DNA of 64,000 bases from NCBI GenBank assembly GCA_017433375.1, contig JAFRHG010000021.1, forward strand, positions 94,167 through 158,166. Direction: 5' to 3'. The notes under the pieces were generated by a model, which saw only the letters and a program-made list of their open reading frames with translations, did not search any database and was not told the DNA's origin. Of the stretch, positions 1-9,439 are shown piece after piece; position 1 is the stretch's first letter, and every line of letters begins with the position of its first letter. Made by a program: the position numbers and the translations under genes. The DNA is from Bacillota bacterium (lineage in GTDB: Bacteria > Bacillota > Clostridia > Peptostreptococcales > Anaerovoracaceae).

Positions 1-3000
1 GGCGTCCATGATCTCCTCGTTCTGCCCGGCGTATTCCACCGTCACGCCGTCGGAAACAAGGTGTTCCTCATTGATGGCGCGGCGGATCAGGGAAGTCATC
101 TTGGTGGCGTTATAGCCGTCCTTCAGGGACGCCGTCACATTGATGCACCGCTTTTTGTCGTCATGATTGATCTCCTTCAGGGAAAAATCGTTCTCAATAT
201 CCGCCACATCCGTCAGCCGGATCTTTTCCTTCTTCCCGTCCTTCTTCTCCACCGTCAGCTTCATTTCCTCCAGCTGCCCTCGGGTGAAGTCGCTGGTGGA
301 ATTCTCCACGGTGACGTCGATGTTGCCGTCATCCGCTTTGATGGTGGTCGCCGTTTCCTCCTTCTTGAGCTTGGCGGCGATCTGCTGGTAGATCTGGGCC
401 ACGGTCAGCCCTTCGGTCATGGCGTAGTTCTTATCCACGGAGACGTGCAGTTCCTCCGTGCTGTTCTCCTCGATGTCGGAAATGTCTTCCAGCCCGTTCA
501 TCTCCCCCATCCGCTCCTCAACGCGCTCGGCGGAGGTCCGAAGATCATCCAGGTCGTCGGAAAACAGCTTGATGCTCACATCCGAACCGCCCATCATAGA
601 GGACATATCCGTATCCTCCGACGTCACTACCGTGCAGCCATATTTCTTCTCGAAGGACTTCAGGGTCTTCGCCACCACCTTGCCCTGTTCCGCCTTCTTC
701 TCGTCCAGCACGATGTACATGGATGTCTTGGTGACGTTCTGTTCCCCGCTGTCCTGGCTCATGGTGACCATGCTGCCGGAGGCCAGCATATCGCCCACCG
801 TTTCCACGCCGTCGATCTTGCGCACCGCCTCCATCATCTCATCGTTGGCCGCCGCCGTCTCCTCCAGGGTGCTGCCCTCGGGCATGGTGATGTCCGCGGA
901 AATCTGAGGTGAACTCATGGACGGCATGTACTCGAAGCCCTTGGTCAAAAGCAATCCCGCCGAGGCGATCAGCAGCACAACGGCGCCGATGAGGATCCAT
1001 TTCTTATGGTACAGAGACCAGGCGGAGATCTCCCGGTACTTCCGCACCACTCTGCCCTTCTGCCCCAGCACCGTGTTCTTCGGCGTCTTCACCAGCATGC
1101 CCTTGGCCATGGCGGGAACCAGGGTCAGGGCGATGAACAGGCTGGCCATCAGGGAATAGACCACCGTCAGGGCCAGGTCCACGAAGATGTCCTTGGTCAT
1201 CCCGTCCACGAAGACGATGGGCGCGAAGACGCAGATGGTGGTCAGGGTCGACGCGGTGATGGCGCCGGCCACCTGGACAGCGCCGGAAACCGCCGACTGG
1301 ACCAGGGAATATCCCATGGACCGCAGGCGGTAAATGTTTTCAATAACGACAATGGAGTTATCCACCAGCATGCCGATGCCCACAGCCAGGCCGGACAGGG
1401 AAATCATGTTCAGGGTGACCCCGGAGAAGTACATCATGGCCAGGGCAAAGACAACGCTGACCGGGATGGAGATCGCGGTGATGATGGTCGGCCGGATATC
1501 CCGCAGGAAGAAGAGCAGGATCAGGATGGCCAGAATGCCGCCCAGGAGGAGATTCCTCAGGACGGAAGTGATTACAATTTTGATATAATCCCCCTGGTTC
1601 ATCAGGGTGGTGAAATGGAGGCCCTCGTGTTTTTTCTCCAGCTCCTCAAACCGGTCCAGTATGTTGTTGGCCACCGTCGCCGCCGGATAGGTGGACTGCT
1701 TGCTGAAGGTGAGCAGAACTCCGTTCTCTCCGTCGATCCTGGCATAGGTCTCCGTCTTGCTGGCCGCCGGCACGACGGCAGCGATGTCCCTGACCCGGAT
1801 GGGGTCGACGCCGTCGATGTCCAGATCGAAGAGAATCAGGTTCTCCATTTCCCCGGAGTCGGTGATCTTGTCTCCTACGCTGACCAGGATGTCCGCCTTG
1901 CCGTCGGTAACATAGCCGGCGGGCATGGCGAAATTCTGCGCCTCCAGGATTGCCTTTACATTATCCATGGTGATAATGTTATCCAGGTCGCCCCCTGCCA
2001 GAGCAGCGTCACGGGAATCCTCGATCTCCTTCAGGGTGCTTTCCAGCTGGCTGAGGGTGGAGTCCAGGGTGCTCTGGGCGGAAGACAGATCGGAGTAGCT
2101 CTTTCCCATGGAAAAGCTCAGGGAGCTCTCCTGGGTCTCGATGGCGGCCAGCCCTTCTTCGATGGCCTCTATGCTGGAATCGTACTGTGTGGTATCGATG
2201 GCCTCCAGCTTTTCGATGGCAGCGTTCAGGTCCTCTGCGCTGGCGTAGCCGCTCTCTTTCAGCAGCTCCTCCGCCTGGGCGATGGCTTCCGGGGTTCCCA
2301 CCTCATAGAGTGATTCCAGGTCCTTCGCCAGTTCCAGCAGCGTAGGCAGGTTCTGCTTCTGGGCGATCAGGGTGTCCTTCTGCGCCTGCAGGGCGGCCTT
2401 CTGTTTCAGCAGTTCCTTCTTCTTTTCCAGGAGTTTGTCGGCGGCATTCTCCTGGCCGTCCGACACCTTTTCCTTGCCTTTATTGACTTTGTTCTTTCCG
2501 GATTTTACAGAATTGATGCCTTTTTTGACCTTGTTCTTTCCCTTGTCCACCTCGGCGTTGATCTGGGCTTTGACCCGCCTGTTCAGATCATCGATGGCAT
2601 CCTGGGAGAGGACAACCTGCAGTCCGTCGTCCACCAGGCCCATGGTGGTGATGTTCGCCACGCCTTCCGTTCCCTCCAGGGAGCTGAGCAGTTCGTTCCG
2701 CGTCAGGGAGGATACCTGGGCCGGCGTGCCGTCCTCCAGGGAAACGGCAGCCACCAGCACCGGCATCATATCCAGATTGATCTTCATGACCACCGGCGTA
2801 GCCGCGTTATCGGGCAGTTCCCCCTTGATCTGCTCCAGTTTGTCCCGGATATCCACGGAGATGGCATCCATGTTCACGTTGTCGTTGAACTCCAGGGTGA
2901 CCATGGAGTAACTGTCCCCGGAAATGGAAGTGATGTTCTTGATATTGGGCAGGGTCGCCAGCTGCTGCTCCACCGGATCGGTGACTTCCTTCTCCGCCTC

Positions 3001-3168
3001 CTCAGCGCTGGCGCCCGGGTCGGCCGTCATGACCAGAACGTAGGGCATGTTCAGGCTGGGGAACAGTTCCGGCGTCATTCTGGACAGCGCAACACCGCCG
3101 AAGATCAGAACGATGGCAACGGCGACAAAAATCGTGAACGGTTTTTTTACGCTGAACTTGGTTAACAT
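1..3168 (-). CDS. RND-family (HAE1/AcrB-like) efflux transporter, 3' end outside window
   Basis: Proton-driven inner-membrane exporter. About 1056 residues are visible and the C-terminus lies beyond the left edge. The start MLTKFSVKKPF is followed by a first membrane helix (about residues 11-30). The typical porter segments follow, then a block of membrane helices from about residue 520 with the conserved GMLVDNSIVVIENIYR near residue 600. Residues about 198-390 are a Lys/Glu/Gln-rich coiled coil inserted just before the conserved ILEAQNFAMPAG segment. Gram-negative AcrB lacks this insert. The start lies 7 nt after the GH25 gene stop, so the two are probably co-transcribed. No adaptor (MFP) gene is visible. 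The family is clear; the substrate is unknown. Confidence 0.9.
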   Translation of the reverse strand, partial: MLTKFSVKKPFTIFVAVAIVLIFGGVALSRMTPELFPSLNMPYVLVMTADPGASAEEAEKEVTDPVEQQLATLPNIKNITSISGDSYSMVTLEFNDNVNMDAISVDIRDKLEQIKGELPDNAATPVVMKINLDMMPVLVAAVSLEDGTPAQVSSLTRNELLSSLEGTEGVANITTMGLVDDGLQVVLSQDAIDDLNRRVKAQINAEVDKGKNKVKKGINSVKSGKNKVNKGKEKVSDGQENAADKLLEKKKELLKQKAALQAQKDTLIAQKQNLPTLLELAKDLESLYEVGTPEAIAQAEELLKESGYASAEDLNAAIEKLEAIDTTQYDSSIEAIEEGLAAIETQESSLSFSMGKSYSDLSSAQSTLDSTLSQLESTLKEIEDSRDAALAGGDLDNIITMDNVKAILEAQNFAMPAGYVTDGKADILVSVGDKITDSGEMENLILFDLDIDGVDPIRVRDIAAVVPAASKTETYARIDGENGVLLTFSKQSTYPAATVANNILDRFEELEKKHEGLHFTTLMNQGDYIKIVITSVLRNLLLGGILAILILLFFLRDIRPTIITAISIPVSVVFALAMMYFSGVTLNMISLSGLAVGIGMLVDNSIVVIENIYRLRSMGYSLVQSAVSGAVQVAGAITASTLTTICVFAPIVFVDGMTKDIFVDLALTVVYSLMASLFIALTLVPAMAKGMLVKTPKNTVLGQKGRVVRKYREISAWSLYHKKWILIGAVVLLIASAGLLLTKGFEYMPSMSSPQISADITMPEGSTLEETAAANDEMMEAVRKIDGVETVGDMLASGSMVTMSQDSGEQNVTKTSMYIVLDEKKAEQGKVVAKTLKSFEKKYGCTVVTSEDTDMSSMMGGSDVSIKLFSDDLDDLRTSAERVEERMGEMNGLEDISDIEENSTEELHVSVDKNYAMTEGLTVAQIYQQIAAKLKKEETATTIKADDGNIDVTVENSTSDFTRGQLEEMKLTVEKKDGKKEKIRLTDVADIENDFSLKEINHDDKKRCINVTASLKDGYNATKMTSLIRRAINEEHLVSDGVTVEYAGQNEEIMDA

Positions 3169-3175
3169 GTCTCGG

Positions 3176-3931
3176 TTACTTCATGTGCTTCAGCTCCCAC
3201 AGACTGCCGTCATAGCGGTCCAGGTCGATGTGATGGCTTTCCACCGCCGAGGTTTCCCCGGTGAAGGAATACTGACAGAAGGTCCACAGCTTTCCGTCGC
3301 TGAGGGTTTCCGGCAGATCCGGATCGCTGATCCAGATCCGGTATTCCTCGTAATCTCCCGACAGATACAGATCATACACATAGGGATTCGTGTAGATCAC
3401 CGGTTTGGTCCCGTACTCATCCTCCAGGCGGAAAAGCACCTCGTCCAGAAGCTCCTGCACCGTATCCTTATCGGGACGGGCGCTCTCGTATTCCCCGTAG
3501 AGCTCCAGGTCCACCGCCGGCGGAAGCATATGGCGGCTCTTCTCCACCGTATCGATGAAGTTCTCCGCCTGTGTGTCCGCACCGGTATCGAAGCTGAGGA
3601 AATGATAGGCTCCCGTCACCAGCCCGGCCCGGTGGGCCCTTTTGCTGTACACGCTGTACTCCGGATCCACATGGGTGGTTCCCTCGGTGGCCTTGATGTA
3701 GGCGAAGCGAACCCCTTCCCTCTTCAGCTGGCGCCAGTCGATCTCCCCCTGATAGGAGGAAACGTCCACGCCCTTGACCGGTGACATCTTCGACTCGGTG
3801 GCGTAGCGGAAGCCCTGCCAGCCGACGATGAGCACCAGAATCAGGGCGAGGATAATCGCCCCGATCAGCACCAGGTTCCCGGTGGAACGTTCCCGTATGG
3901 CGTCCTGAATATCCAGAAGAAAATCTCTCAT
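3176..3931 (-). CDS. Membrane-anchored GH25 (lysozyme-like) muramidase
   Basis: Predicted cell-wall hydrolase of glycoside hydrolase family 25, cleaving the MurNAc-GlcNAc bond. 251 residues. One N-terminal membrane helix (about 19-41, LVLIGAIILALILVLIVGW) anchors an extracellular catalytic domain. GH25 marks are visible: GVDVSSYQG at the domain start, YIKATEG, and the DxE motif in PPAVDLELYGEY, which carries the catalytic acids. The start has AGGAAGGGG upstream. It lies directly upstream of the RND pump gene (7 nt) and downstream of the tRNA-Leu terminator. The family is secure; whether it serves wall remodelling or competition cannot be told. Confidence 0.88.
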   Translation of the reverse strand: MRDFLLDIQDAIRERSTGNLVLIGAIILALILVLIVGWQGFRYATESKMSPVKGVDVSSYQGEIDWRQLKREGVRFAYIKATEGTTHVDPEYSVYSKRAHRAGLVTGAYHFLSFDTGADTQAENFIDTVEKSRHMLPPAVDLELYGEYESARPDKDTVQELLDEVLFRLEDEYGTKPVIYTNPYVYDLYLSGDYEEYRIWISDPDLPETLSDGKLWTFCQYSFTGETSAVESHHIDLDRYDGSLWELKHMK

Positions 3932-3951
3932 TGCCCCTTCCTGCTCAGTGT

Positions 3952-3994
3952 AAAAAACTGCTGCTTCGATATTCCCATCGACAGCAGCAGTTTT
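3952..3994 (-). terminator. Rho-independent terminator after tRNA-Leu
   Basis: Read on the minus strand: a 12-bp stem AAAACTGCTGCT / AGCAGCAGTTTT extended by TCGAT/ATCGA, a 6-nt loop, and a tail of T residues. It immediately follows the CCA end of the tRNA. Confidence 0.85.
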
Positions 3995-3997
3995 CCA

Positions 3998-4080
3998 TGG
4001 TGCGGCCTACCGGACTTGAACCGGTACGGTCTCCCACACGCCCCTCAAACGTGCGCGTCTGCCAATTCCGCCAAGGCCGC
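3998..4080 (-). tRNA. tRNA-Leu (anticodon GAG)
   Basis: The cloverleaf reads on the minus strand: acceptor stem GCGGCCT/AGGCCGC, D-arm with GCG-GAATTGGCAGA-CGC, anticodon stem CACGT/GCGTG around loop TTGAGGG (anticodon GAG, reading CUY), a variable arm, T-loop GGTTCAAGTCC, discriminator A and an encoded CCA. It has its own promoter and terminator. Confidence 0.95.
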
Positions 4081-4108
4081 ATATCCGTGCCCCTTCAGGC
4101 ACTCGTTT

Positions 4109-4137
4109 ATTTTAGTCGGAAACCCGTCGTTTGTCAA
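4109..4137 (-). promoter_or_regulatory. Sigma-70-type promoter of tRNA-Leu
   Basis: TTGACA (-35, 4132-4137), a 17-bp spacer and TAAAAT (-10, 4109-4114) on the minus strand, about 29 bp before the tRNA. The -10 overlaps the coaE stop codon. Confidence 0.85.
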
Positions 4138-4759
4138 TATCACCCTTCATGAAATCCAGCGCCTCGTCCAGCTGCCGGAACAGGTCTTCCCGGCTGCCGG
4201 AATTGTCGACGATCAGATCGGCACGGCTGGCCTTGTCGGCGTCGCTCATCTGGCTGCCCATCCGTGCCAGCACATCCTCCCGGCTGGCGCCGTCCCGGGA
4301 CATGACCCTCCGGATCCGTGTTTCCTCATCGGCCGTCACCAGGATCACCTTATCGCACAGAGCATCTGCCCCCGACTCAAAGAGCAGGGGCGCGTCCAGA
4401 AGAACCGGCCCTTTCGCCCCTTCGATCCGCTCCCGGATGATGCGGATGATCTCGGTAAACATGATCCCGTCCAGACGGGCCTTTTTCTCCGGATCGGCAA
4501 AGACGATCCGGGCCAGGCCGGCACGGTCCAGGCTGCCGTCCTCCCGCAGAACGGAGGGACGCTCCGGATGCTCTTCGCTGCGGCCGAAGTTTTCCTCCAG
4601 CACCGCCAGCATAGGGCTTCCGTCTTTGGTCAGGTCCCGTCCGATCTGATCGGCGTCGATATGGGTGAATCCGCGGGATACCAGATACCTGGCTGCCGTG
4701 GATTTGCCGGTGCCGATGCCGCCGGTCAGGCCCAGCACGATTTTCTTATTTAAGTTCAT
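4112..4759 (-). CDS. coaE: Dephospho-CoA kinase
   Basis: Last step of coenzyme A synthesis: phosphorylates dephospho-CoA at the 3'-OH of ribose with ATP. 215 residues, normal for the family. The P-loop GLTGGIGTGKST is at residues 10-21, the substrate segment DADQIGRDL follows, and DAPLLFESG is the conserved lid-side motif. The start codon overlaps the last 14 nt of polA, so the two are translationally close. polA-coaE adjacency is common in Firmicutes. Confidence 0.95.
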   Translation of the reverse strand: MNLNKKIVLGLTGGIGTGKSTAARYLVSRGFTHIDADQIGRDLTKDGSPMLAVLEENFGRSEEHPERPSVLREDGSLDRAGLARIVFADPEKKARLDGIMFTEIIRIIRERIEGAKGPVLLDAPLLFESGADALCDKVILVTADEETRIRRVMSRDGASREDVLARMGSQMSDADKASRADLIVDNSGSREDLFRQLDEALDFMKGDIDKRRVSD

Positions 4760-7439
4760 ACCAGTTCCCGCCTTCGTTGAGGTCCGCTTTCAGCCGGACC
4801 TTCATCTCCACGGCGCCCTCCATCATGTCCACCAGCAGTTTTTCCACTGCAACCTTCTCTTCCTCCAGGGTATGGATGATCAGCTCATCGTGGATCTGCA
4901 GGATCAGTTTCGACCTTAGTCCCTGCTCCCGCAGGGCGTTATAGACCCTGATCATGGCGATCTTGATGATGTCCGCCGCGCTGCCCTGGATGGGCGAGTT
5001 CATGGCCAGCCGCTCGCCGATCTGCCGGACCACGAACTGGGTCGCCCGGATCTCCTTGATGTAGCGTTTGCGGCCGAACATGGTCTCCACGTAACCCTTG
5101 TCTTTGCAGAAGGCGACGGCCTCGTCCATGAAGGCCCGCACATTCTCATGCTTGGCGAAGTAGGCGTTGATGTATTCCTCCGCCTCCTTCCTGGTGATAT
5201 GCAGATTGCTGGACAGGCCGAAGGCGCTCATGCCGTAGATCACGCCGAAGTTGACCGCCTTGGCCCGGCTGCGCTCCTCAGGGGTGATGTCTTCCTCGGG
5301 GATGCCCAGCACGTTGGCCGCCGTGGCCCGGTGGATGTCCTCCCCCCGGTTGAAGGCGTCGATCAGGGCCGGATCGTCCGCCATATGGGCCAGCACCCGC
5401 AGCTCGATCTGGGAATAGTCCGCGCCCACCAGGGTATGTCCCCCGTCGGGGACGAAGGCCTTCCGCAGCTGCCGCCCCAGTTCCTGGCGGATGGGGATGT
5501 TCTGCAGGTTGGGCTCGATGCAGCTGATGCGGCCCGTCGCCGCCACCGTCTGCATGAAGTGGGCGTGGATCTTGCCGTCCCGGCTGTTGATCAGGGGGAT
5601 CAGCCCGTCCACATAGGTGCTCTTCAGCTTGGTCAGGGTCCGGTATTCCAGAATGGCCGGAACGATCTCGTGCTTATCCTCCAGCTTCTCCAGCACCTCG
5701 GCGCTGGTGGAGTAGCCCCTCTTGGTCTTTTTGCCGTGGGGCAGGCCCAGTTTTTCGAAGAGGATGGTTCCCAGCTGAATGGGAGAATTGATGTTGAATT
5801 CCTCGCCGGCCATCCCGCAGATGGTCTCCCTGAGCAGGTCGATCTGTCCCGCCAGTTCCTGCCCGAAATCGGCCAGGAACTCCCGGTCGGCCCGGAAGCC
5901 CTCATGCTCCATGGCGGCCATCACTTCGATCAGGGGAAGCTCGATCTCGTAGAGAACTTTCTCCATGCCGGCCTGGCGGATCTTATCCTCCTGCACCGCC
6001 CGCAGAGCCGTGACGGCGGCGCACCAGCGCAGGCCGTAATCGGCGTATTTCTCCGTATTTCCGCCCAGCAGGTCCATCTGGCCCACGGACTCGGCGAACT
6101 CCTTCTCCGAAGGGATGCCCTCCCCCAGTTCCTCGGCCGCCAGCAGAGGCAGGCTGTAGTCGCCTCGCCCCGAATCCAGCATGTAGGCCGCCACCTGGGT
6201 GTCAAAGGCAACCCCGAACCGCTCCATCCCCCGGCTCATCAGCATGAAGATATCCTTTTTGATATCGTGGCCGTACAGTTTCAGGCCCTGTTTGGCGAAC
6301 CAGTCAAAGAAGCCGGGCACAGCCGCCAGATCGACGTAATAGAAGGTGTTCCCGCACAGGAGGGCCGCGCCGTCCATCACCGGGTCATCCACGTGGTTGT
6401 TGTCTCCGAAGATCCGCAGGACGGCTTCCCCCTCGGGGTGGATGTCCTTGAGCTGGGTGTCCTCCCGGATGATCACCTGCTGGATGGCGGACAGATCCGG
6501 CATGCCTGCCACAGCGGGCGCGTCTTCCCCGGCCGGGGTTGCCTTTGCAGCGGCTGCCCCCTGCAGGCCGGTCAGATCCAGCTTCTTCAGGAAGCGGTTG
6601 AACTCCAGCTTCTGATAGATGGACACCAGCTGGGCCATGTCCGTCTCCCCGATCTTCCACTGCTCCTTGTCCTCGCCGCCGGGCAGGGGCACGGCCGTGT
6701 TGATGGTGGCCAGCCGCTTGCTCATCAGGGCCAGGGTATCGTTGTCCCGGATCTTTTTCTGCAGGCCGTCGGGCCTGATCTCATCCACGTGATCGACGAT
6801 CTCCTCCACGCTGCCGAACTGCTGGATCAGCTTCGTGGCCGTCTTGTCCCCCACGCCGGGGACGCCGGGAATGTTGTCCGATTTGTCGCCGGCCAGTCCC
6901 TTGAAGTCGATGAACTGGAGGGGCGTAAAGCCGTAGGCCTCCACGAAGGCGTCATGGTCGAAGATATCAAAATCGGAGACGCCCCGCTTGGTGAAGACCA
7001 CCCGCGTGGTGTCCGTAGCCAGCTGCAGCTGGTCCCGGTCGCCGGTAAAGATCACCGGCTCCAGCCCCTGCTTCTCCGCGGACCGGGCCACCGTGCCGAT
7101 GATATCGTCGGCTTCGAAACCCTCGATCTCCATCCGGGTGATGCCCATGGCATCCAGGATCTCCTTCAGCAGGGGGATCTGCATGGCCAGTTCCGGGGGC
7201 ATCTTCTTCCTGCCCGCCTTGTATTCGTCGTACTCCTCGTGGCGGAAGGTGGGCCCCTTTTTATCAAAGGCAACGACCATGTACTCCGGGCCGTAGTCCC
7301 GGCGCAGCTTGTCCAGCATATTCAAAAACCCGAAAATCCCGTGGGTGTAGATTCCGTCCCGGGTGATCATCGGGTTTCGCATGGCATAGTAGGCGCGGTT
7401 GATCAGACTGTTTCCGTCGATGATGGCAATGCGTTCCAT
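4746..7439 (-). CDS. polA: DNA polymerase I
   Basis: Repair and Okazaki-fragment processing polymerase, 897 residues. The N-terminal 5'-nuclease domain (about 1-290) begins with IAIIDGNSLINRAYYA. The middle domain (about 315-490) has the 3'-5' exonuclease fold, but the expected DxE metal-binding motif is not visible at its start (AVLRIFGDNN), so proofreading is probably lost, as in Bacillus and Taq enzymes. The polymerase domain (about 510-897) has motif A DYSQIELR (about 671), motif B around KAVNFGVIYGMSAFGL, and motif C QIHDELIIH (about 850). GAGGAGAG precedes the ATG. It lies 30 nt downstream of htpG and overlaps coaE. Confidence 0.97.
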   Translation of the reverse strand: MERIAIIDGNSLINRAYYAMRNPMITRDGIYTHGIFGFLNMLDKLRRDYGPEYMVVAFDKKGPTFRHEEYDEYKAGRKKMPPELAMQIPLLKEILDAMGITRMEIEGFEADDIIGTVARSAEKQGLEPVIFTGDRDQLQLATDTTRVVFTKRGVSDFDIFDHDAFVEAYGFTPLQFIDFKGLAGDKSDNIPGVPGVGDKTATKLIQQFGSVEEIVDHVDEIRPDGLQKKIRDNDTLALMSKRLATINTAVPLPGGEDKEQWKIGETDMAQLVSIYQKLEFNRFLKKLDLTGLQGAAAAKATPAGEDAPAVAGMPDLSAIQQVIIREDTQLKDIHPEGEAVLRIFGDNNHVDDPVMDGAALLCGNTFYYVDLAAVPGFFDWFAKQGLKLYGHDIKKDIFMLMSRGMERFGVAFDTQVAAYMLDSGRGDYSLPLLAAEELGEGIPSEKEFAESVGQMDLLGGNTEKYADYGLRWCAAVTALRAVQEDKIRQAGMEKVLYEIELPLIEVMAAMEHEGFRADREFLADFGQELAGQIDLLRETICGMAGEEFNINSPIQLGTILFEKLGLPHGKKTKRGYSTSAEVLEKLEDKHEIVPAILEYRTLTKLKSTYVDGLIPLINSRDGKIHAHFMQTVAATGRISCIEPNLQNIPIRQELGRQLRKAFVPDGGHTLVGADYSQIELRVLAHMADDPALIDAFNRGEDIHRATAANVLGIPEEDITPEERSRAKAVNFGVIYGMSAFGLSSNLHITRKEAEEYINAYFAKHENVRAFMDEAVAFCKDKGYVETMFGRKRYIKEIRATQFVVRQIGERLAMNSPIQGSAADIIKIAMIRVYNALREQGLRSKLILQIHDELIIHTLEEEKVAVEKLLVDMMEGAVEMKVRLKADLNEGGNWYELK
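6538..6548 (-). repeat. Dispersed 11-mer GCAAAGGCAAY, perfect copy
   Basis: GCAAAGGCAAC inside polA, read as codons for Ala-Lys-Ala-Thr in the linker between nuclease and exonuclease-like domains. Confidence 0.85.
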
Positions 7440-7469
7440 ACTCTCTCCTCTGTTCCGCGTTGATGCGGC

Positions 7470-9389
7470 TTATTTCGTCATCAGATCGCAGACCCGGTTG
7501 GAAAAGGCAACGGGGTCCTCTACGCTCAGCCCTTCGATGAGCAGCGCCTGGTCGTAGAGCAGCTGGGCGTAGGTCCTGACCTGTTCCTGATCCTCTCCGT
7601 AAGTTCGGATCAGCTTGTCCACGATGGGATGGGAGGCGTTGATCTCCAGCACCCGGTCCGCCTTGACCTTCTCCTCCATGGGCATGGCGTTGAGCACCTT
7701 TTCCATTTCGATGGAAAGACCTCCCCTGGATGTCAGGCAGACGGGGTGGGACTTCAGCCGGTGGCTCAGCCTAACCTCAGCTACCTTGTCCTCCAGGCAT
7801 TCCTTCAGGAAGTCAAGCACGGGACGGCTGTCCTCTTCCTTTTTTTCGGCTTCCTTCTTTTCCTCTTCCGTTTCCTCCAGCTCCAGATCGTCCGCGGATA
7901 CGGACTTGAAAGGCTTTTCCTCGAATTCGCCCAGGATCTGGATGGCGAACTCGTCGATATCGTCGGTCATGTAGAGGATCTCATATCCTCTGTCCTTCAG
8001 GACCTCCGTCTGGGGCATCCGGTCGATCTTCTCCACCGATTCGCCGCAGGCGTAATAGATGGCCTTCTGGTCTTCCTTCATCCGGCTCACGTACTCGGAC
8101 AGGGTGACCATGCCTTCCTCCGTGGAGGAATGGTAGATCAGCAGATCCTTCAGCTGGTCCTTGTTCATGCCGAAGCGGTCATAGACGCCGAACTTCAGCT
8201 GCAGGCCGAAGTGGCGGAAAAACTCCGTATACTTTTCCCGGTCCTGATGAAGCATCTCCAGCAGGTCGGCGTGGATCTTCTTTTCCAGCCGCTGGGCGAT
8301 GGCCTTCAGCTGGCGGTCATGCTGAAGCATTTCCCGGGAGATGTTCAGGGACAGGTCCTGGGAGTCCACCAGGCCCCGGACGAAGCTGTAGTGATCCGGC
8401 AGCAGATCCGGGCACTTCTCCATGATCATCACGCCGGAGGAATAGAGGGTCAGACCCTTCTCGAAGTCCTTGGAATAGTAGTCGAAGGGAGCCTGCCCCG
8501 GCACGAAGAGCAGGGCCGTATAGCTGACCACGCCCTCCACGTTGGTATGGATGACCCGGACCGGATCCGCCATGTCGTAGTATTTCTCTTTATAAAACCG
8601 GTTGTAGTCTTCGTCAGTCAGTTCGCTCTTGGGTTTCTTCCAGAGGGGAACCATGGAGTTCAGGGTCTCCAGTTCCTGATAGGTCTCATATTCCGGTGCC
8701 TTGTCCGGATCGGCCTCTTCCCCTTCGGGAATATCCTTCGGCCGTGACTTTTCCACCATCATCTGAATGGGATAGCGGATGTAGTCGGAATACTTCTTCA
8801 CCAGGCTCCGCAGGGTATAGTCCTCCAGGAAGCGGCTGTAGTTCTCCTCTTCCGTGTCCTCCTTAAGCTTGAGGATCACCTGGGTGCCCACATCATCCTT
8901 CTCCGCCTCTTTGATGGTATAGCCGTCGGCGCCGGAGGATTCCCAGATCCAGGCCTGTTCCTCCCCGTAGGCCCGGGAGATCACGCTGACCTTCTCGCTG
9001 ACCATGAAGGCGGAATAAAAGCCGACGCCGAACTGGCCGATGATGTCGATATCCCCTTCCTTCCCCGCTTCCATCTGGGACTTGAAATCCAGGGACCCGC
9101 TGCGGGCGATGGTGCCCAGATTCTTCTCCAGTTCCTCTTTATTCATGCCCATGCCGTTGTCGGTGATGGTCAGGGTTCCCGCCTCCTTATCCGGCTCCAG
9201 AAGGATCCGGAAACTGTCCCGGGAAAGCCCCGTCTTCCCTTCCGCCAGGCTCTGGTAATAGAGCTTGTCGATGGCATCGCTGCCATTGGAAATCAGCTCC
9301 CGCAGGAAGATTTCCTTATGGGTATAGATGGAGTTGATCATCAGGTCCAGAAGACGTTTTGATTCTGCTTTGAATTGTTTTTTTGCCAT
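7470..9389 (-). CDS. htpG: Molecular chaperone HtpG (Hsp90)
   Basis: ATP-dependent cytosolic Hsp90 homodimer assisting protein folding. 639 residues, normal length. The N-terminal GHKL ATPase domain shows the helix ELISNGSDAIDKL, TDNGMGM and the lid glycines GQFGVGFYSAFMV. Middle and C-terminal dimerisation domains follow, with an acidic EETEEEKKEAEKK linker near residues 505-517. GGAGG lies 10-11 nt before the ATG, and that spacer is one perfect copy of the dispersed 11-mer. No CIRCE element or clear promoter is seen. It may read through from the surface-protein gene 50 nt upstream or have a promoter inside it. Confidence 0.96.
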   Translation of the reverse strand: MAKKQFKAESKRLLDLMINSIYTHKEIFLRELISNGSDAIDKLYYQSLAEGKTGLSRDSFRILLEPDKEAGTLTITDNGMGMNKEELEKNLGTIARSGSLDFKSQMEAGKEGDIDIIGQFGVGFYSAFMVSEKVSVISRAYGEEQAWIWESSGADGYTIKEAEKDDVGTQVILKLKEDTEEENYSRFLEDYTLRSLVKKYSDYIRYPIQMMVEKSRPKDIPEGEEADPDKAPEYETYQELETLNSMVPLWKKPKSELTDEDYNRFYKEKYYDMADPVRVIHTNVEGVVSYTALLFVPGQAPFDYYSKDFEKGLTLYSSGVMIMEKCPDLLPDHYSFVRGLVDSQDLSLNISREMLQHDRQLKAIAQRLEKKIHADLLEMLHQDREKYTEFFRHFGLQLKFGVYDRFGMNKDQLKDLLIYHSSTEEGMVTLSEYVSRMKEDQKAIYYACGESVEKIDRMPQTEVLKDRGYEILYMTDDIDEFAIQILGEFEEKPFKSVSADDLELEETEEEKKEAEKKEEDSRPVLDFLKECLEDKVAEVRLSHRLKSHPVCLTSRGGLSIEMEKVLNAMPMEEKVKADRVLEINASHPIVDKLIRTYGEDQEQVRTYAQLLYDQALLIEGLSVEDPVAFSNRVCDLMTK

Positions 9390-9398
9390 TGCCTTTGC
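9388..9398 (-). repeat. Dispersed 11-mer at the htpG start
   Basis: GCAAAGGCAAT fills the space between the Shine-Dalgarno GGAGG and the htpG start; its last two bases are the first two of the ATG. Confidence 0.85.
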
Positions 9399-9439
9399 TT
9401 CCTCCTTCGTCGCTTAGGTCTTTTTTTGCCGGTGCCCGG

